A stretch of DNA of 64,000 nucleotides from Terriglobales bacterium (GTDB lineage Bacteria > Acidobacteriota > Terriglobia > Terriglobales > Acidobacteriaceae), in assembly GCA_035624455.1 (NCBI GenBank), contig DASPRM010000068.1:33625-97624 (forward strand). Reading direction: 5' to 3'. Shown piece by piece: positions 26,867 through 36,853 of this stretch. Each line of letters opens with the position of its first letter. Within the stretch, counting starts at the first letter, position 1. Below the pieces are notes generated by a model. That model saw nothing but the letters and a program-made list of their open reading frames with translations, was not told the origin of the DNA and searched no databases. The translations under genes and the position numbers were made by a program.

Positions 26867-27247
26867 CGGACGGTCTCCACCCCTTGGCAAGTCTTACGCA
26901 ATCATCCATCTGGAACAAAGGGACGAAGGTGCTTGGACTGCTGATTTGCGGGAAGAACAGCCCGGCCCGGAGCGAGAGAGCAAGGGAATTGGAGTGCGGC
27001 GTGACGAACTGATCGGCGAGTACGCCCCCCGATCTTCCCAAAATGTGTGCAGCTGAAATCTTGCAGCGGAGCGAACGTTGCTTTATCAACGACTTAGCGA
27101 TATCTTGCGTAAGCTAGCCGTTTGGTGCGCTAAGTGTCTCTCATTGGCGGTGTTCGTTGTGTCGAAACCGAGCCGCCGGATCGCGCGCCAACCGCCGCCA
27201 TCAGGTTCTCTATTTCTGCATCGCGTTCCAGCCGGAGAGTAAAAGTC
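26867..27247. other. Divergent intergenic region between the peptide transporter and the malate-synthase-like gene
   Basis: About 380 bases with no convincing gene. It must carry the promoters of the long transporter-sigma-CHAT transcript (minus) and of the malate-synthase-like gene (plus). I could not identify a clear -35/-10 pair. Frames that cross it have no ribosome sites or family resemblance. Confidence 0.5.
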
Positions 27248-29572
27248 ATGCCGATCAAAGAAGCTGCCAGCATCCGCGAGGACATCGTGAATAGGTTCCC
27301 GGAGCTGTTCGGGAGCAAAAAGGTGAATGGCCGGGAAATCAACCTCGAACAGGCAATCGATACACTTAGCGAAGAGTTGCGGCCCGCAATTGCCGACGCA
27401 CTCAGCGCGCGGCGGAAGCTGCTGCAGTCTTCGGAAGCGGTTCAGCAACGCTATGCGTGGCCACAGTGGGAGGAAAAATTTGAAGATCCCGTGAGCGGGA
27501 AATCCTGGTCTTATCGTCAGATCGTTCAGGGCATGATCGACAATTTTGTCGGCCGCGAAAGCGAATGGCGCTGGCGGCTCAACGATCAGGTGCCCATCCC
27601 GAAAGATGTTCACCCGCTCGACAATCCCGGCCTGGAGCTGACCGGGCCGTGGCATCCGCTGGACATGGCGTTCAATGCCCTGAACAGTTCGGCGCCCATG
27701 AACATGCCGGATTTTGAGGACGCTTCGCCGCCGCACTTCCAGCCCGACGGCACCTCCAGTAACGAGCCAGTGGGAGTCTTCGCGGCGATGCAAAACGCCA
27801 AAGAAATTTTCGAGGGCCGCTGGACCGGCCGCGCCTACGAAGTGCTGAAGAAGGGCAAGACGCGCAAATATCTAATCAACAATCCGACCTCGAAGTGGCC
27901 TACGCGGCTCGTCCGGCCACCCAGTATCCACGTGCTCTACGATCATGTGATAGTAGGTGGAAGGCCTGCGCCGGGGCTGATTCCTGTGGTCCTGCTGTGG
28001 GTCCTGAACAACTACGACGCGCTCAAGAAGCTCGGCACCGGCGTGTATTTTTACATTCCGAAAATTCAGACGCCGCAGGAAGCGCTCATATTCGAAAAGC
28101 TGCTGGCGCGCGTGGAGGACATGATCGGTGTGTCGGCCGGCACTTTCAAGATCAAGATGCTGTATGAGGAGGGCAATGCCGGCCGCTTCCTTCCCGCCAT
28201 CGCGTGGGTGCTGCGCCGCCGATTGCTGGGAACGAACGTCGGACGCTGGGACTATCTGGGCAGCCTGATCGAGATCTGGAAAGACGATCCTAAGGGTATC
28301 TTCCCCGATCCGCAGACAGTTGGCATGGCCACTCCGAACATGATTGCCTATCAGCGCTACAACGCGCTGGTGATGCTCATGGCGGGCATGAAGAATGGCG
28401 AGCTGCGCAATTCGGCGCCCATTGGCGGCATGGCTGCGGTGATGATCTATCAACCCAGTGATCCCTATGGCCGTTCGCGCTACAACCCTCTGGCGCTTCG
28501 TGCCATGGCGATCGACAAGCTGCGCGAGCGCATACTGGGGCTCATGTTTGTGCCCGAAGGGCCGCTACCCCAGCCGCCCAGCCTGGAAGAGATTCTCGCA
28601 GGCCGGGTGAAAGGCAAGCTGTACGACGCGTATCGTCAGAGCTGGGTCGCCAGTCCGGAACCGGCTTACGTGGAGGCGGGGAATGCGCCGCTGCGCATTG
28701 CGATTGAAAAACTGCAGTCGGTTGTCGAGGCCCCGCAGGAGATAGTGGAGGTAAATGGCAAGCCGCTGCCCACTGTCGCCAGCGGCCTGACTGACTCCGA
28801 GCGCAGCTTGTTCCAGGCGCGCGGGCTGCTGAACGCCCAGGGCAAGATCACACCATCAGTCATCGCCAAAGAAATGCTGGACACGCCGGAGAAAATCTTG
28901 AGCCAGGAACGCTGGGATGGGGTATACGGTGTGCCCAAAGGCGAGGTCACGATCGAGCACATTCAGCACTCGTTCTACATGGCGGCGAACTACGGCTACC
29001 AGATCCTGAACGGCAACTTTGCCGCCGCCATCGACGATTACGAGCTCAAGCTGCGCTTCATGAACGACCTGGCCACCTATCGGATTTATGTTTCGTGGCT
29101 GTGGAGCCTTGCCCATCACCAGGCAGTCATTACCAAAGACGGCTACATCAAGGCGCCCGAGCTTACTGAGGATGGCGTGGTTCCGGCAGTAGACTCGTAC
29201 CCGGTGAAGGCCGGCACCCGCTTCACCCCTGACCTGTTCAACAGAGTATGGGATCTCCACAACCAGTGGACGAACGCGTTCTTCGCCGAACAGGACCGCC
29301 ACAGCGATCCCGGTCGGTTTGATCGCAGCAAGGCGCCGGTAATCATGGAGCTGTTGAAGCGGCAATTGCTTTCGCCGCGCTACATCCAGCACAGCGCGCG
29401 CGTATTGTTCGTGGTCGGCCAGGCCAACGATCGCCTGCGTGCGCAGCTTCTGGATGCTTTATTTGATCTCTCACGCGAGGAAGTCGTGAAGCGAGTCAAT
29501 GCGGGCAAGATGGACAGGGCTGCTCTGGCCGCGCACGACTACGCTTACGATATTTTCCCGGGCAGTGCGTAG
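27248..29572 (+). CDS. Malate-synthase-like protein with altered active-site motifs
   Basis: A 774-residue cytoplasmic protein related to malate synthase A over its TIM barrel: MPDFEDASPP (compare MADFEDASSP), FYIPKIQTPQEA and NVGRWDYLGS. In true malate synthases the catalytic Arg lies in RPRGWHL and the base Asp in EDAATAEIS. Here the matching stretches read RPPSIHV and TIEHIQHSF, checked in the DNA. The metal-ligand regions (YEE and GRWDY) are kept. It is also about 240 residues longer than malate synthase A. No isocitrate lyase gene is nearby. ATG 27248 has GGAG ten bases upstream; an earlier in-frame start at 27134 lacks one. The reaction it catalyses is uncertain. Confidence 0.8.
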   Translation: MPIKEAASIREDIVNRFPELFGSKKVNGREINLEQAIDTLSEELRPAIADALSARRKLLQSSEAVQQRYAWPQWEEKFEDPVSGKSWSYRQIVQGMIDNFVGRESEWRWRLNDQVPIPKDVHPLDNPGLELTGPWHPLDMAFNALNSSAPMNMPDFEDASPPHFQPDGTSSNEPVGVFAAMQNAKEIFEGRWTGRAYEVLKKGKTRKYLINNPTSKWPTRLVRPPSIHVLYDHVIVGGRPAPGLIPVVLLWVLNNYDALKKLGTGVYFYIPKIQTPQEALIFEKLLARVEDMIGVSAGTFKIKMLYEEGNAGRFLPAIAWVLRRRLLGTNVGRWDYLGSLIEIWKDDPKGIFPDPQTVGMATPNMIAYQRYNALVMLMAGMKNGELRNSAPIGGMAAVMIYQPSDPYGRSRYNPLALRAMAIDKLRERILGLMFVPEGPLPQPPSLEEILAGRVKGKLYDAYRQSWVASPEPAYVEAGNAPLRIAIEKLQSVVEAPQEIVEVNGKPLPTVASGLTDSERSLFQARGLLNAQGKITPSVIAKEMLDTPEKILSQERWDGVYGVPKGEVTIEHIQHSFYMAANYGYQILNGNFAAAIDDYELKLRFMNDLATYRIYVSWLWSLAHHQAVITKDGYIKAPELTEDGVVPAVDSYPVKAGTRFTPDLFNRVWDLHNQWTNAFFAEQDRHSDPGRFDRSKAPVIMELLKRQLLSPRYIQHSARVLFVVGQANDRLRAQLLDALFDLSREEVVKRVNAGKMDRAALAAHDYAYDIFPGSA

Positions 29573-29643
29573 GAATAGCGCTCGATCGAAGCAGGCTGCA
29601 CTTAAGAAAGTCGAAGTCGGCGGGGAGCCCCAAGGCCCGGACA

Positions 29644-29657
29644 AGACAAGCTTGTCT
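29644..29657. repeat. 14-base perfect palindrome upstream of glnS
   Basis: AGACAAGCTTGTCT, centred about 63 bases before the glnS start. It could be an operator or part of a dispersed intergenic repeat; sequence alone does not decide. Confidence 0.4.
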
Positions 29658-29713
29658 AACCTGCAACCATCCTCATCTCAGGTAAACTGGATTGAGAAGC
29701 TTTTAACAAAACC

Positions 29714-31438
29714 ATGAGCACAATCAATCCTGAGACCGCTGCAGCCAGTGCCCCGGCTGAGTCTCGCCCGTCTAACTTTCTGCGCGACAAAATTATCGAG
29801 GACCTTAAGGCCGGCAAGTACAAGAGCGTGCAGACTCGATTTCCTCCGGAGCCGAATGGCTATCTGCACATTGGTCATGCCAAAGCCATCTGCATCGACT
29901 TCGGCTTAGCCGACGAATTCGGCGGCCGCACTAACCTGCGCTTTGACGACACCAATCCCGAGAAAGAAGAGACCGAGTACGTCGAGTCCATTATGGAGGA
30001 CGTCAGGTGGCTCGGCTTCGAGTGGGAGGGCCTGTATTACGCCTCCGATTATTTCGATCAACTCTACGAGTGGGCGGTTCAGTTGATCAAGGCCGGGAAG
30101 GCGTACGTGGACGACCTAGCGGCCGACGAAGTGCGCGAATACCGCGGCACTCTAACCCAGCGGGGAAAAGAATCGCCGTATCGCAACCGTACGATCGAAG
30201 AGAACCTCGAGCTATTCGAGCGCATGCGCAACGGCGAGTTTCCAGACGGCTCGCGAACACTGCGGGCCAAAATCGATATGGCGTCGCCGAACCTGAACCT
30301 GCGCGATCCCGTGCTCTACCGGATCCTGCACTCCGAGCATCATCGCACGGGCAATGAATGGTGCATTTATCCGATGTACGACTACGCGCACGGGCAGTCA
30401 GATTCCATCGAGCGCGTCACCCATTCCATGTGCACGCTGGAATTTGCTGATCACCGTCCGCTGTATGAATGGTTCATCCGCGAGTTGGGGATCTTTCCGT
30501 CGCAACAGATCGAGTTCGACCGCCTGAATTTGACTTATACGCTACTGAGCAAGCGTAAGCTGCTGCAGTTGGTCCAGGAAGGCCATGTCAACGGGTGGGA
30601 TGACCCGCGCATGCCTACGCTCTCCGGTATCCGCCGACGTGGTTATCCGCCGGAAGCAATTCGCAACTTCGTTACCGCTGCGGGCGTCTCGCGCACCAAT
30701 GGCGTGGTAGATTTCGCCATGCTGGAGCACTTCGTGCGCGAGGACCTCAACCTGCACGCCCCTCGCGTGATGGCGGTGCTGAAGCCGCTGAAGGTCGTCA
30801 TCGATAACTACCCCGAGGGGCAGGTCGAGCAAATGGATGCCGTAAACAATCCTGAGGATCCCTCGGCCGGCGCGCGCAAAGTGCCGTTCTCGCGGGTGCT
30901 GTACATCGAGCAGGATGATTTTCGCGAGGTTCCTCCCAAACACTACTATCGACTTTCCCCGGGAAAGGAGGTTCGCCTGCGTTACGGCTACTTCATTACC
31001 GGCACGGGAGTCGTGAAGGATGACCGAACCGGCGAGATCGTCGAGGTTCACTGCACGTATGATCCTGCAACTCGTGGCGGCAATGCTGCGGATGGGCGAA
31101 AAGTGAAGGCTACGATTCATTGGGTCTCGGCCGCACACGCGGTGGAAGGAGAAGTGCGCCTGTATGACAAGCTCTTCAGCAAGCCCAATCCGAGCGAAAC
31201 TGAAGAGGGGCAGGATTTCACCGCCAATCTGAATGCCAACTCGCTGGACGTCGTCCGCAGCTGCAAGATGGAGCCGTCACTTAGCGGGGCTGCGGTTGGC
31301 GTCCGATATCAATTCGAGCGCCTGGGATACTTCTGTGTCGATCCCGATTCCCGCGAAGGGAAGCTGGTATTCAACCGCACCGTAGCGCTCAAAGACACCT
31401 GGGCTAAGGTCGAACAACGGGGCAGAAGCGCAGGGTAG
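29714..31438 (+). CDS. glnS: Glutaminyl-tRNA synthetase
   Basis: Class I synthetase that charges tRNA-Gln with glutamine. It has the HIGH motif in [14 protein letters not shown], the Gln-type [14 protein letters not shown], the KMSKS equivalent in [10 protein letters not shown], and the C-terminal anticodon-binding beta barrels ([18 protein letters not shown]). The length of 574 residues is close to the E. coli enzyme. The combination DDTNP with the GlnRS C-terminus argues for GlnRS rather than GluRS. It is followed after 4 bases by an SDR gene. Confidence 0.96.
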   Translation: MSTINPETAAASAPAESRPSNFLRDKIIEDLKAGKYKSVQTRFPPEPNGYLHIGHAKAICIDFGLADEFGGRTNLRFDDTNPEKEETEYVESIMEDVRWLGFEWEGLYYASDYFDQLYEWAVQLIKAGKAYVDDLAADEVREYRGTLTQRGKESPYRNRTIEENLELFERMRNGEFPDGSRTLRAKIDMASPNLNLRDPVLYRILHSEHHRTGNEWCIYPMYDYAHGQSDSIERVTHSMCTLEFADHRPLYEWFIRELGIFPSQQIEFDRLNLTYTLLSKRKLLQLVQEGHVNGWDDPRMPTLSGIRRRGYPPEAIRNFVTAAGVSRTNGVVDFAMLEHFVREDLNLHAPRVMAVLKPLKVVIDNYPEGQVEQMDAVNNPEDPSAGARKVPFSRVLYIEQDDFREVPPKHYYRLSPGKEVRLRYGYFITGTGVVKDDRTGEIVEVHCTYDPATRGGNAADGRKVKATIHWVSAAHAVEGEVRLYDKLFSKPNPSETEEGQDFTANLNANSLDVVRSCKMEPSLSGAAVGVRYQFERLGYFCVDPDSREGKLVFNRTVALKDTWAKVEQRGRSAG

Positions 31439-31442
31439 AAGC

Positions 31443-32213
31443 TTGCCTGTAGCAGCGGTTACCGGAGCAGCGCAAGGGATAGGACGCTGTACGGCGGAAG
31501 CACTCGCGCGTGCTGGGTATTCGCTCGCTCTCAACGATCTGCGACCGCCCGCCGAATCGCTGGCCGCGGTCCGCAGTCTGGGGGCTGAGGCCTTGGAATT
31601 CGTCGGCAACATCGCAGACGAAGAAGTCGTAATGCGATTTGCTAACGAGGTGAAAGCACGTTGGAACAAGATCGATGTGCTGGTAAACAATGCGGGCATC
31701 AGTTTCATTTCGCCGGCGGAAGAAACCGGCCTTAGCGATTTTCGGCGCGTGCTCGAGGTGAATCTCGTGGCACCGTTTCTCCTTTGCAAAGCGTTTGGAA
31801 CGATGATGCTGGAGGCCGGCTCAGGCAGCATTATCAACGTGGCATCAATAGCAGGCCTGGCCGGTGTCAGTGACCGCGCGGCGTACAACGCTTCGAAGCA
31901 TGGCCTGATCGGGCTGACGCGAACGCTTGCCGCGGAGTGGGGAGGGCGAGGAGTACGATGCAATGCGGTTTGTCCCGGCTGGGTGAAGACCGCAATGGAT
32001 AGTGCTGACCAGGCTCGGGGTACCTACACCGACGCTGATATCACCGGGCGCAACCCTATGGGCCGCTTTGCCATGCCTGAAGACATTGCGCGAGCTATCG
32101 TGTTCCTGGCTGATCCGGCACAGAGCAGTTTCGTCAACGGGCATTCACTCGTGGTCGATGGCGGCTGGACTATAGACGGCAGCTGGGAAAGCCTGCGGCT
32201 CAGCCATCGCTGA
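31443..32213 (+). CDS. Short-chain dehydrogenase/reductase (SDR)
   Basis: NAD(P)-dependent oxidoreductase of 256 residues with a Rossmann fold. Seen: TGAAQGIG cofactor loop, NNAG, catalytic Ser in NVASIAG and YNASKHG (Tyr-x3-Lys), then the PGWVKTAM and VVDGGWTIDG end. The acidic/neutral residue after beta-2 (NDLRPP) favours NAD. The start is a TTG at 31443, only 4 bases after the glnS stop, so the two may be coupled. Substrate cannot be read from sequence; 3-oxoacyl reductase-like and sugar dehydrogenase members look alike. Confidence 0.9.
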   Translation: MPVAAVTGAAQGIGRCTAEALARAGYSLALNDLRPPAESLAAVRSLGAEALEFVGNIADEEVVMRFANEVKARWNKIDVLVNNAGISFISPAEETGLSDFRRVLEVNLVAPFLLCKAFGTMMLEAGSGSIINVASIAGLAGVSDRAAYNASKHGLIGLTRTLAAEWGGRGVRCNAVCPGWVKTAMDSADQARGTYTDADITGRNPMGRFAMPEDIARAIVFLADPAQSSFVNGHSLVVDGGWTIDGSWESLRLSHR

Positions 32214-32250
32214 ATTTCATTCAGCGTTCGTTAGCTCTGTTGGAAACAAA

Positions 32251-32276
32251 GAAGCCCAGCTGGTTTGCTGGGCTTC
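32251..32276 (-). terminator. Intrinsic terminator, serving the minus-strand secreted-protein gene
   Basis: A perfect 10-base stem (GAAGCCCAGC at 32251-32260, complement at 32267-32276) around a 6-base loop. On the minus strand it is followed by TTTGTTTCC. It lies between the convergent SDR and DUF5818-like genes, and could stop the SDR transcript as well. Confidence 0.8.
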
Positions 32277-32311
32277 GGGCTTTGGACAATGAACTGACGA
32301 AAATGTAAGGT

Positions 32312-32713
32312 TTAGCGTGAAGCGCCGCTCGTGCACGTCTTGGAGATGTGCTTCACGGAGCTCACATTGAGTGTCTTTTGTGCGGAGCTGCTGGATTGCC
32401 CGGACATGCCCGCGCTTCCGCTAGCTCCACTGCTAGTGGTACTCGAGGCTGAAGTGGTAGAACCCTTGACCTCAATCTCGTGCCCCACATGATCGGCGAG
32501 TTTGGATGTGTCGCCGGAAAGCTGCCAGCTATTGCCGCTACTGTCGGTAAGCATGTAATTCCCGCTCGACCCGCTCAGGCAGCCCTTAACCGTCTGCTCG
32601 CTTCCCGAACTCCCCGAACTTCCGGCAGTCGAAGGAGATTGGCTGGAACCGGTTTGTGCGACTGCCCAGCTCACGCAGAGCAGCAACATCAAGAGGAACA
32701 TCATTTTCTTCAT
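32312..32713 (-). CDS. Ser-rich secreted protein, DUF5818-like
   Basis: A 133-residue exported protein. A signal peptide (residues 1-19, ending AVAQ) is followed by a Ser/Gly-rich linker, a short beta domain (VKGCLSGSSGNYMLTDSSG and ADHVGHEIEVKG) and a second Ser-rich segment, ending with SVKHISKTC. The VKGCLSG...LTD...W.LSGDT...HVGHEVEV pattern matches the DUF5818 family of secreted proteins, which I recall as abundant in Acidobacteria. Two cysteines, one in each half, may pair. The function is unknown. Confidence 0.75.
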   Translation of the reverse strand: MKKMMFLLMLLLCVSWAVAQTGSSQSPSTAGSSGSSGSEQTVKGCLSGSSGNYMLTDSSGNSWQLSGDTSKLADHVGHEIEVKGSTTSASSTTSSGASGSAGMSGQSSSSAQKTLNVSSVKHISKTCTSGASR

Positions 32714-32956
32714 CCGTGAACCTCCACCTAGAATCTGAGGCTAACTGGTGGCGAGTTGGATGCAATCCGGCCCTGACCGTTGTCTCGTGGCCTTCTGTCA
32801 CACCCAAGTGAAGGAGACTTGCTCTGCGGGAGCGTCAGCGCGCTACAGCATTCACTGTATCGCGCAAATCAGCCGCGATGAACAGCACTTGTCTCGCATC
32901 CGGGGCGGGGTAAAGGGGGCCCGAAAGGACGGCAACGCGCTTCGACGATTCGCGCG

Positions 32957-34513
32957 TCAGGCCAACTCCGTCGGCTTGGAGCCCTTCAAGGCGTAATAAA
33001 CGATGTAGCAATAGCAAATCGCGGGCAGGAAAAAGGCATGGTGAATTCCGATACGATCGGCGACGGCGCCTTGAGCTACGGGGATAAGAGCGCCTCCGAC
33101 AATCGCCATGATGAGTAAACCGGAGCCGTCTCCGGTGAGCGGGCCCAACTCTGCGATTCCCAGCGTGAAGATGCTGGGGAACATGATCGAGTTGAACAAT
33201 CCGACGAGAATAATGCTCCACATCGCTACCGGACCTGTCGTACTCATGGAAGTGATCACTAATACGGTGGTGCAGGTGGCGCACAGCCCCAGAAGGTGTC
33301 CGGTCTTCATAGCAACGCGCCCGCCCTTTACGAGTGAGGCCAGCAGCAGAACCACAAAGATAGCTGTGCACAGCGCCACGAGGGGGCGTCCCTGAACCAG
33401 CCAGCGGAAGGCGTGCTCGAAAAAGGGAATACCTTGAAATGCGCTTTCCATGTACGAGAGGCCGAGCAGCGCCCCCGATATCACCGCGCAGATTGCCATG
33501 TGAATAGTTCTCACGCCGTGAAGGAGGGCTGAGCCGATAAACCGCCCAATCATCGCTCCGCCCCAGTAGTAAGAAACGTACCGCGCTGCTTCTAATTGGC
33601 TGATATTCCCGATGTAGCTTTGACTGAGATAGTTGATCAGGAAGCTGCCAATGGAGACCTCCGCGCCTACGTAAACAAAAATGGCCACCGCTCCCAGGAC
33701 CAGGTGGCGGTACTTCCACACACTATGCTTCTCTCCTTTTTTCTCGCCGTGGCGCTCGGCTTGCGGCATCGGCGGCAGCTTGAACAGCCCGATGACGACA
33801 GCCAATGCCATCAGCGCCAATCCAATCGCCAGGTAGGGCATCTTGACAGATGAAGCCACTTCGATTTGGTAAGCCCGCCGCGCACTCTCGGACATCTGGC
33901 GCACCGCTTCCATGCTCTTGGGCGCGGCGTTCAGGATGAGAGCCCCGCCCAGCGCTGGCCCGATGGTCGTGCCCAGGGAGTTGAAAGCTTGTGACAGGTT
34001 CAGGCGCGCCGAGGCTGTTTCCGGGGGCCCCAGCACTGCCACGTACGGGTTCGCCGCCACCTGCAGCAAAGTGATGCCCGCGGCCAGAACCATGAACGCC
34101 GCCAGAAACAACGGATAAGAAGGCACGCTGGCCGCCGGGATAAACAAGAATGCGCCGATTCCAAGGACCACGATGCCCACCACCATCGACCACTTGTAGC
34201 CAATCCAATCGATCATCCGGCTGGAAGGAATGGAAAAGATGAAATACGCCGAAAAGAAGGAAAACTGGATCAGCATCGACTGAAAGTAGTTGAGATCGAA
34301 AATCGACTTCAGGTGGGGGACGAGCACGTCATTCAGGACGGTGACAAAGCCCCACATGAAAAACAGGCTGGTCACCACGATTAGTGCCAGGTTGTACTTG
34401 GCGGGCCCCTTCTCTACGGTTGGCGCTGCGGTTCCGACATTGGCAATTGGCATTTGGCGTAGTGCCCCAGTCTCTGCTGAAGTTGCAGCTTGCGCCTGCT
34501 GGCCCGGCATCAT
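32957..34513 (-). CDS. MFS sugar:H+ symporter, FucP/GluP family
   Basis: A 12-helix inner-membrane transporter of about 518 residues. An N-terminal cytoplasmic tail of about 40 residues precedes LFFMWGFVTVLNDVLVPHLK, the FucP-family signature of helix 1. ITLLQVAANPYVAVLG and ARLNLSQAFNSLGTTIGP are also typical of L-fucose and glucose/galactose permeases. The central loop is unusually long. I chose ATG 34513; a TTG at 34528 is an alternative. It stands alone, so the sugar is not indicated by neighbours. Confidence 0.9.
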   Translation of the reverse strand: MMPGQQAQAATSAETGALRQMPIANVGTAAPTVEKGPAKYNLALIVVTSLFFMWGFVTVLNDVLVPHLKSIFDLNYFQSMLIQFSFFSAYFIFSIPSSRMIDWIGYKWSMVVGIVVLGIGAFLFIPAASVPSYPLFLAAFMVLAAGITLLQVAANPYVAVLGPPETASARLNLSQAFNSLGTTIGPALGGALILNAAPKSMEAVRQMSESARRAYQIEVASSVKMPYLAIGLALMALAVVIGLFKLPPMPQAERHGEKKGEKHSVWKYRHLVLGAVAIFVYVGAEVSIGSFLINYLSQSYIGNISQLEAARYVSYYWGGAMIGRFIGSALLHGVRTIHMAICAVISGALLGLSYMESAFQGIPFFEHAFRWLVQGRPLVALCTAIFVVLLLASLVKGGRVAMKTGHLLGLCATCTTVLVITSMSTTGPVAMWSIILVGLFNSIMFPSIFTLGIAELGPLTGDGSGLLIMAIVGGALIPVAQGAVADRIGIHHAFFLPAICYCYIVYYALKGSKPTELA

Positions 34514-34601
34514 ATCACCCGCCGCCAAAGCCTAGGAAATGAGCATTGTTTGTCCTCGAATCCGGAAAATCACTGGGGTTGGCGCCCGCGATCAGCAGAC
34601 T

Positions 34602-36575
34602 CTAGTCTCCTGTCTTCTCCTGGTTCTTCCCCAGCAGATATTTCTCAATAAATAGGATCGTGGCGTAGAACTGGAAATCGGCGTTTTTCTTCTTGGCAAA
34701 GCCATGACCTTCATCTTTACCCACCAGATACCATACTGGGGTGCCCTGCTGCTCGAGCGCTGCGACCATCTGGTCGGCTTCGCTCTTGGGGACACGTGGG
34801 TCGTTGGCGCCGGCCACCACGAACATGGGCCGGGTCACGTTTTTGACGTGATTCATGGGGGCTATGCTCTCGAGATAGGTGCGCATTTGGGGATTGCGCT
34901 CATCCCCATATTCCACCCGCCGCAGATCACGGCGGTAAGACTCCGTATGCTCGAGGAAAGTCACCAGATTTGACATGCCCACCACGTCGATAGAACAGCA
35001 GATCATGTCGTTGTAGCGGGTAGCCGTGGCAAGAGTCATGTGTCCGCCATAGCTGCCTCCGGTGACGAGAATCTTGTCTCCATCCAGGTTGGGTTGTTGC
35101 TTGATCCAGTTGAGCAGGCTCTCAATGTCCTTGTAGGAATCCTCCCGTTTGAAGCCGTTGTCCATGGCGACAAAAGTCTTGCCGTAGCCGCTTGATCCGC
35201 GGACGTTGGGGAACAAAATGGCGATCCCCATCTCATTAATGAAATAGTTATTTCGGCCTAGATACCCGGGACGCGCCTGGCTTTCCGGCCCACCGTGAAT
35301 GTTGACGATTACAGGCCGCTTACCGGGAAATTTGTCGGCTGCCGGCGTATAGAGCCAGCCGGAAATTTCGCGGTCATCGAAGGATTTCCATTTCACCAGC
35401 TTGGGTTCTACGAAAGCCTCTGCATTGAGACCTCCGGTTTCGCTTCTTGTCCAGCGCTCGAGCTTGCCGCTAAGGATGTCGATGGAATAGACATCCAGCG
35501 GCGAACGAGCCGAGTTCAGGGCAAAGCCTAGTTCGCGATTGTTTTCGTGCCAACTGACTGCACTGATGGTCCCGGTCGGTGTTTTGGGCAGCGGCCGCTC
35601 CTGGTTGCTGGAGAGATCCAGAACATGCAGTGTGCTCAATCCGTTCTCGTTGACCGCGAAGGCAATCAGCTTGCGATTCCAGGAGAGACTGGCGCCCTCG
35701 ATGTCCCATGAATACTGTGTCAGGTACTTGGGCTGCTTGGTGGCCAGATCGATCAATGCGATGCGCGGGAATTCATTGTCACGATCACTGGTCAGATAAA
35801 TTCCTTTGCCGTCTGCGCTGAAACCAATGGGCGCATAAGCAACCTTTTCGCCACCCTTGGGTGTGATCAGAGTTTTGTTGCCGCTGGCGACATCCACAAG
35901 CCAGAGATAGCTTTCGTTGATGGAGATTTCTTCGACTGCCAACAGGGTCCGCTCATCGGGCGACCAATCGGCGACTTGCCAGCCTCCTCCCTGGTTCTGT
36001 GCCATGAGCCTGTCCGTCGACTTGTCACTGGGGTCCATTACGTAAAAGTCCAGGTCTGTTCCATTGCGGCGGGTCGAAGAGTAGGCGATGCGATCGCCTT
36101 TGTTCGACCAGACGATGCCGAGGTTGCGCGATTTGCCATCGGTGAGCAGAGTGATGTTGCCCGAGTCAACGTCATCCCGGTAGATCTGGAACCACTCGCC
36201 ACCGCCCACGTCTTTCAGGAACACAAAGTAATTGCCCAGGTGAGGGCGGTAGGAGGCGTCGCTAATCCGGTCCGGAAAAAACGTAAGCTGGGTGCGGGCT
36301 CCGCCCGGCGTATTAACCCGGTGGAGCTGCACGGTGTCGGCGAAGCGTGTGCCAATCAGGATTTCGCGCCTTTGTGGGTGCCAGCCAAAAAGGGTGGCGG
36401 TGCGGAACTCGGTGTAGCGATTCGCGCGCTCGGCGAGCGCGGATGGCACTGCAGGAATATTCTGAATAATCAGGTTCTCGTTCGGCGCGATCGCCGGCGC
36501 CATGCCCGCCTGTTGCGCCGAAGCAACGCAGGCAAACAGCACTAATCCTAGAAAACATGACAGAAATCTTTTCAA
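34602..36575 (-). CDS. Secreted S9 family peptidase (prolyl oligopeptidase/acylaminoacyl peptidase type)
   Basis: A 657-residue periplasmic or secreted serine peptidase. A signal peptide (residues 1-21, ASAQQ) is followed by a beta-propeller of WD/TolB-like blades (residues about 50-390: SPDERTLLAVEE, SADGKGIYLTSDRDNE) and the alpha/beta hydrolase. The triad is Ser in TGGSYGGHM, Asp in AGANDPRVP and His in DEGHGFA. The family removes peptides or acylated residues from short peptides. Neighbouring HtrA suggests a shared envelope-protein turnover role, but the two are separated by 278 bases. Confidence 0.93.
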   Translation of the reverse strand: MKRFLSCFLGLVLFACVASAQQAGMAPAIAPNENLIIQNIPAVPSALAERANRYTEFRTATLFGWHPQRREILIGTRFADTVQLHRVNTPGGARTQLTFFPDRISDASYRPHLGNYFVFLKDVGGGEWFQIYRDDVDSGNITLLTDGKSRNLGIVWSNKGDRIAYSSTRRNGTDLDFYVMDPSDKSTDRLMAQNQGGGWQVADWSPDERTLLAVEEISINESYLWLVDVASGNKTLITPKGGEKVAYAPIGFSADGKGIYLTSDRDNEFPRIALIDLATKQPKYLTQYSWDIEGASLSWNRKLIAFAVNENGLSTLHVLDLSSNQERPLPKTPTGTISAVSWHENNRELGFALNSARSPLDVYSIDILSGKLERWTRSETGGLNAEAFVEPKLVKWKSFDDREISGWLYTPAADKFPGKRPVIVNIHGGPESQARPGYLGRNNYFINEMGIAILFPNVRGSSGYGKTFVAMDNGFKREDSYKDIESLLNWIKQQPNLDGDKILVTGGSYGGHMTLATATRYNDMICCSIDVVGMSNLVTFLEHTESYRRDLRRVEYGDERNPQMRTYLESIAPMNHVKNVTRPMFVVAGANDPRVPKSEADQMVAALEQQGTPVWYLVGKDEGHGFAKKKNADFQFYATILFIEKYLLGKNQEKTGD

Positions 36576-36853
36576 TGCGCCCTCCAGAAGGGAAAAGAGG
36601 GAAAAAGGTAGCCTGTAAGCGGGAAATGCCGCAAGCCTGTTCTGCGAAATTTTCAGGGGAAAAAATACACGAGGGATACGGGGGTATGAATAAGGATTGC
36701 GTACCCGCTCCCTCGTTTATGAAACCTACTCTTCTTCAGGGCCCGTCCAACCGAACCGGGGCAATCAACTCTCAGCCGGTAAACCTATCCGTGTTGCTCT
36801 CAACTAATAGACGCATCTCACACAGAAAATGTTTCATGACTTTTGTTCGGGTT

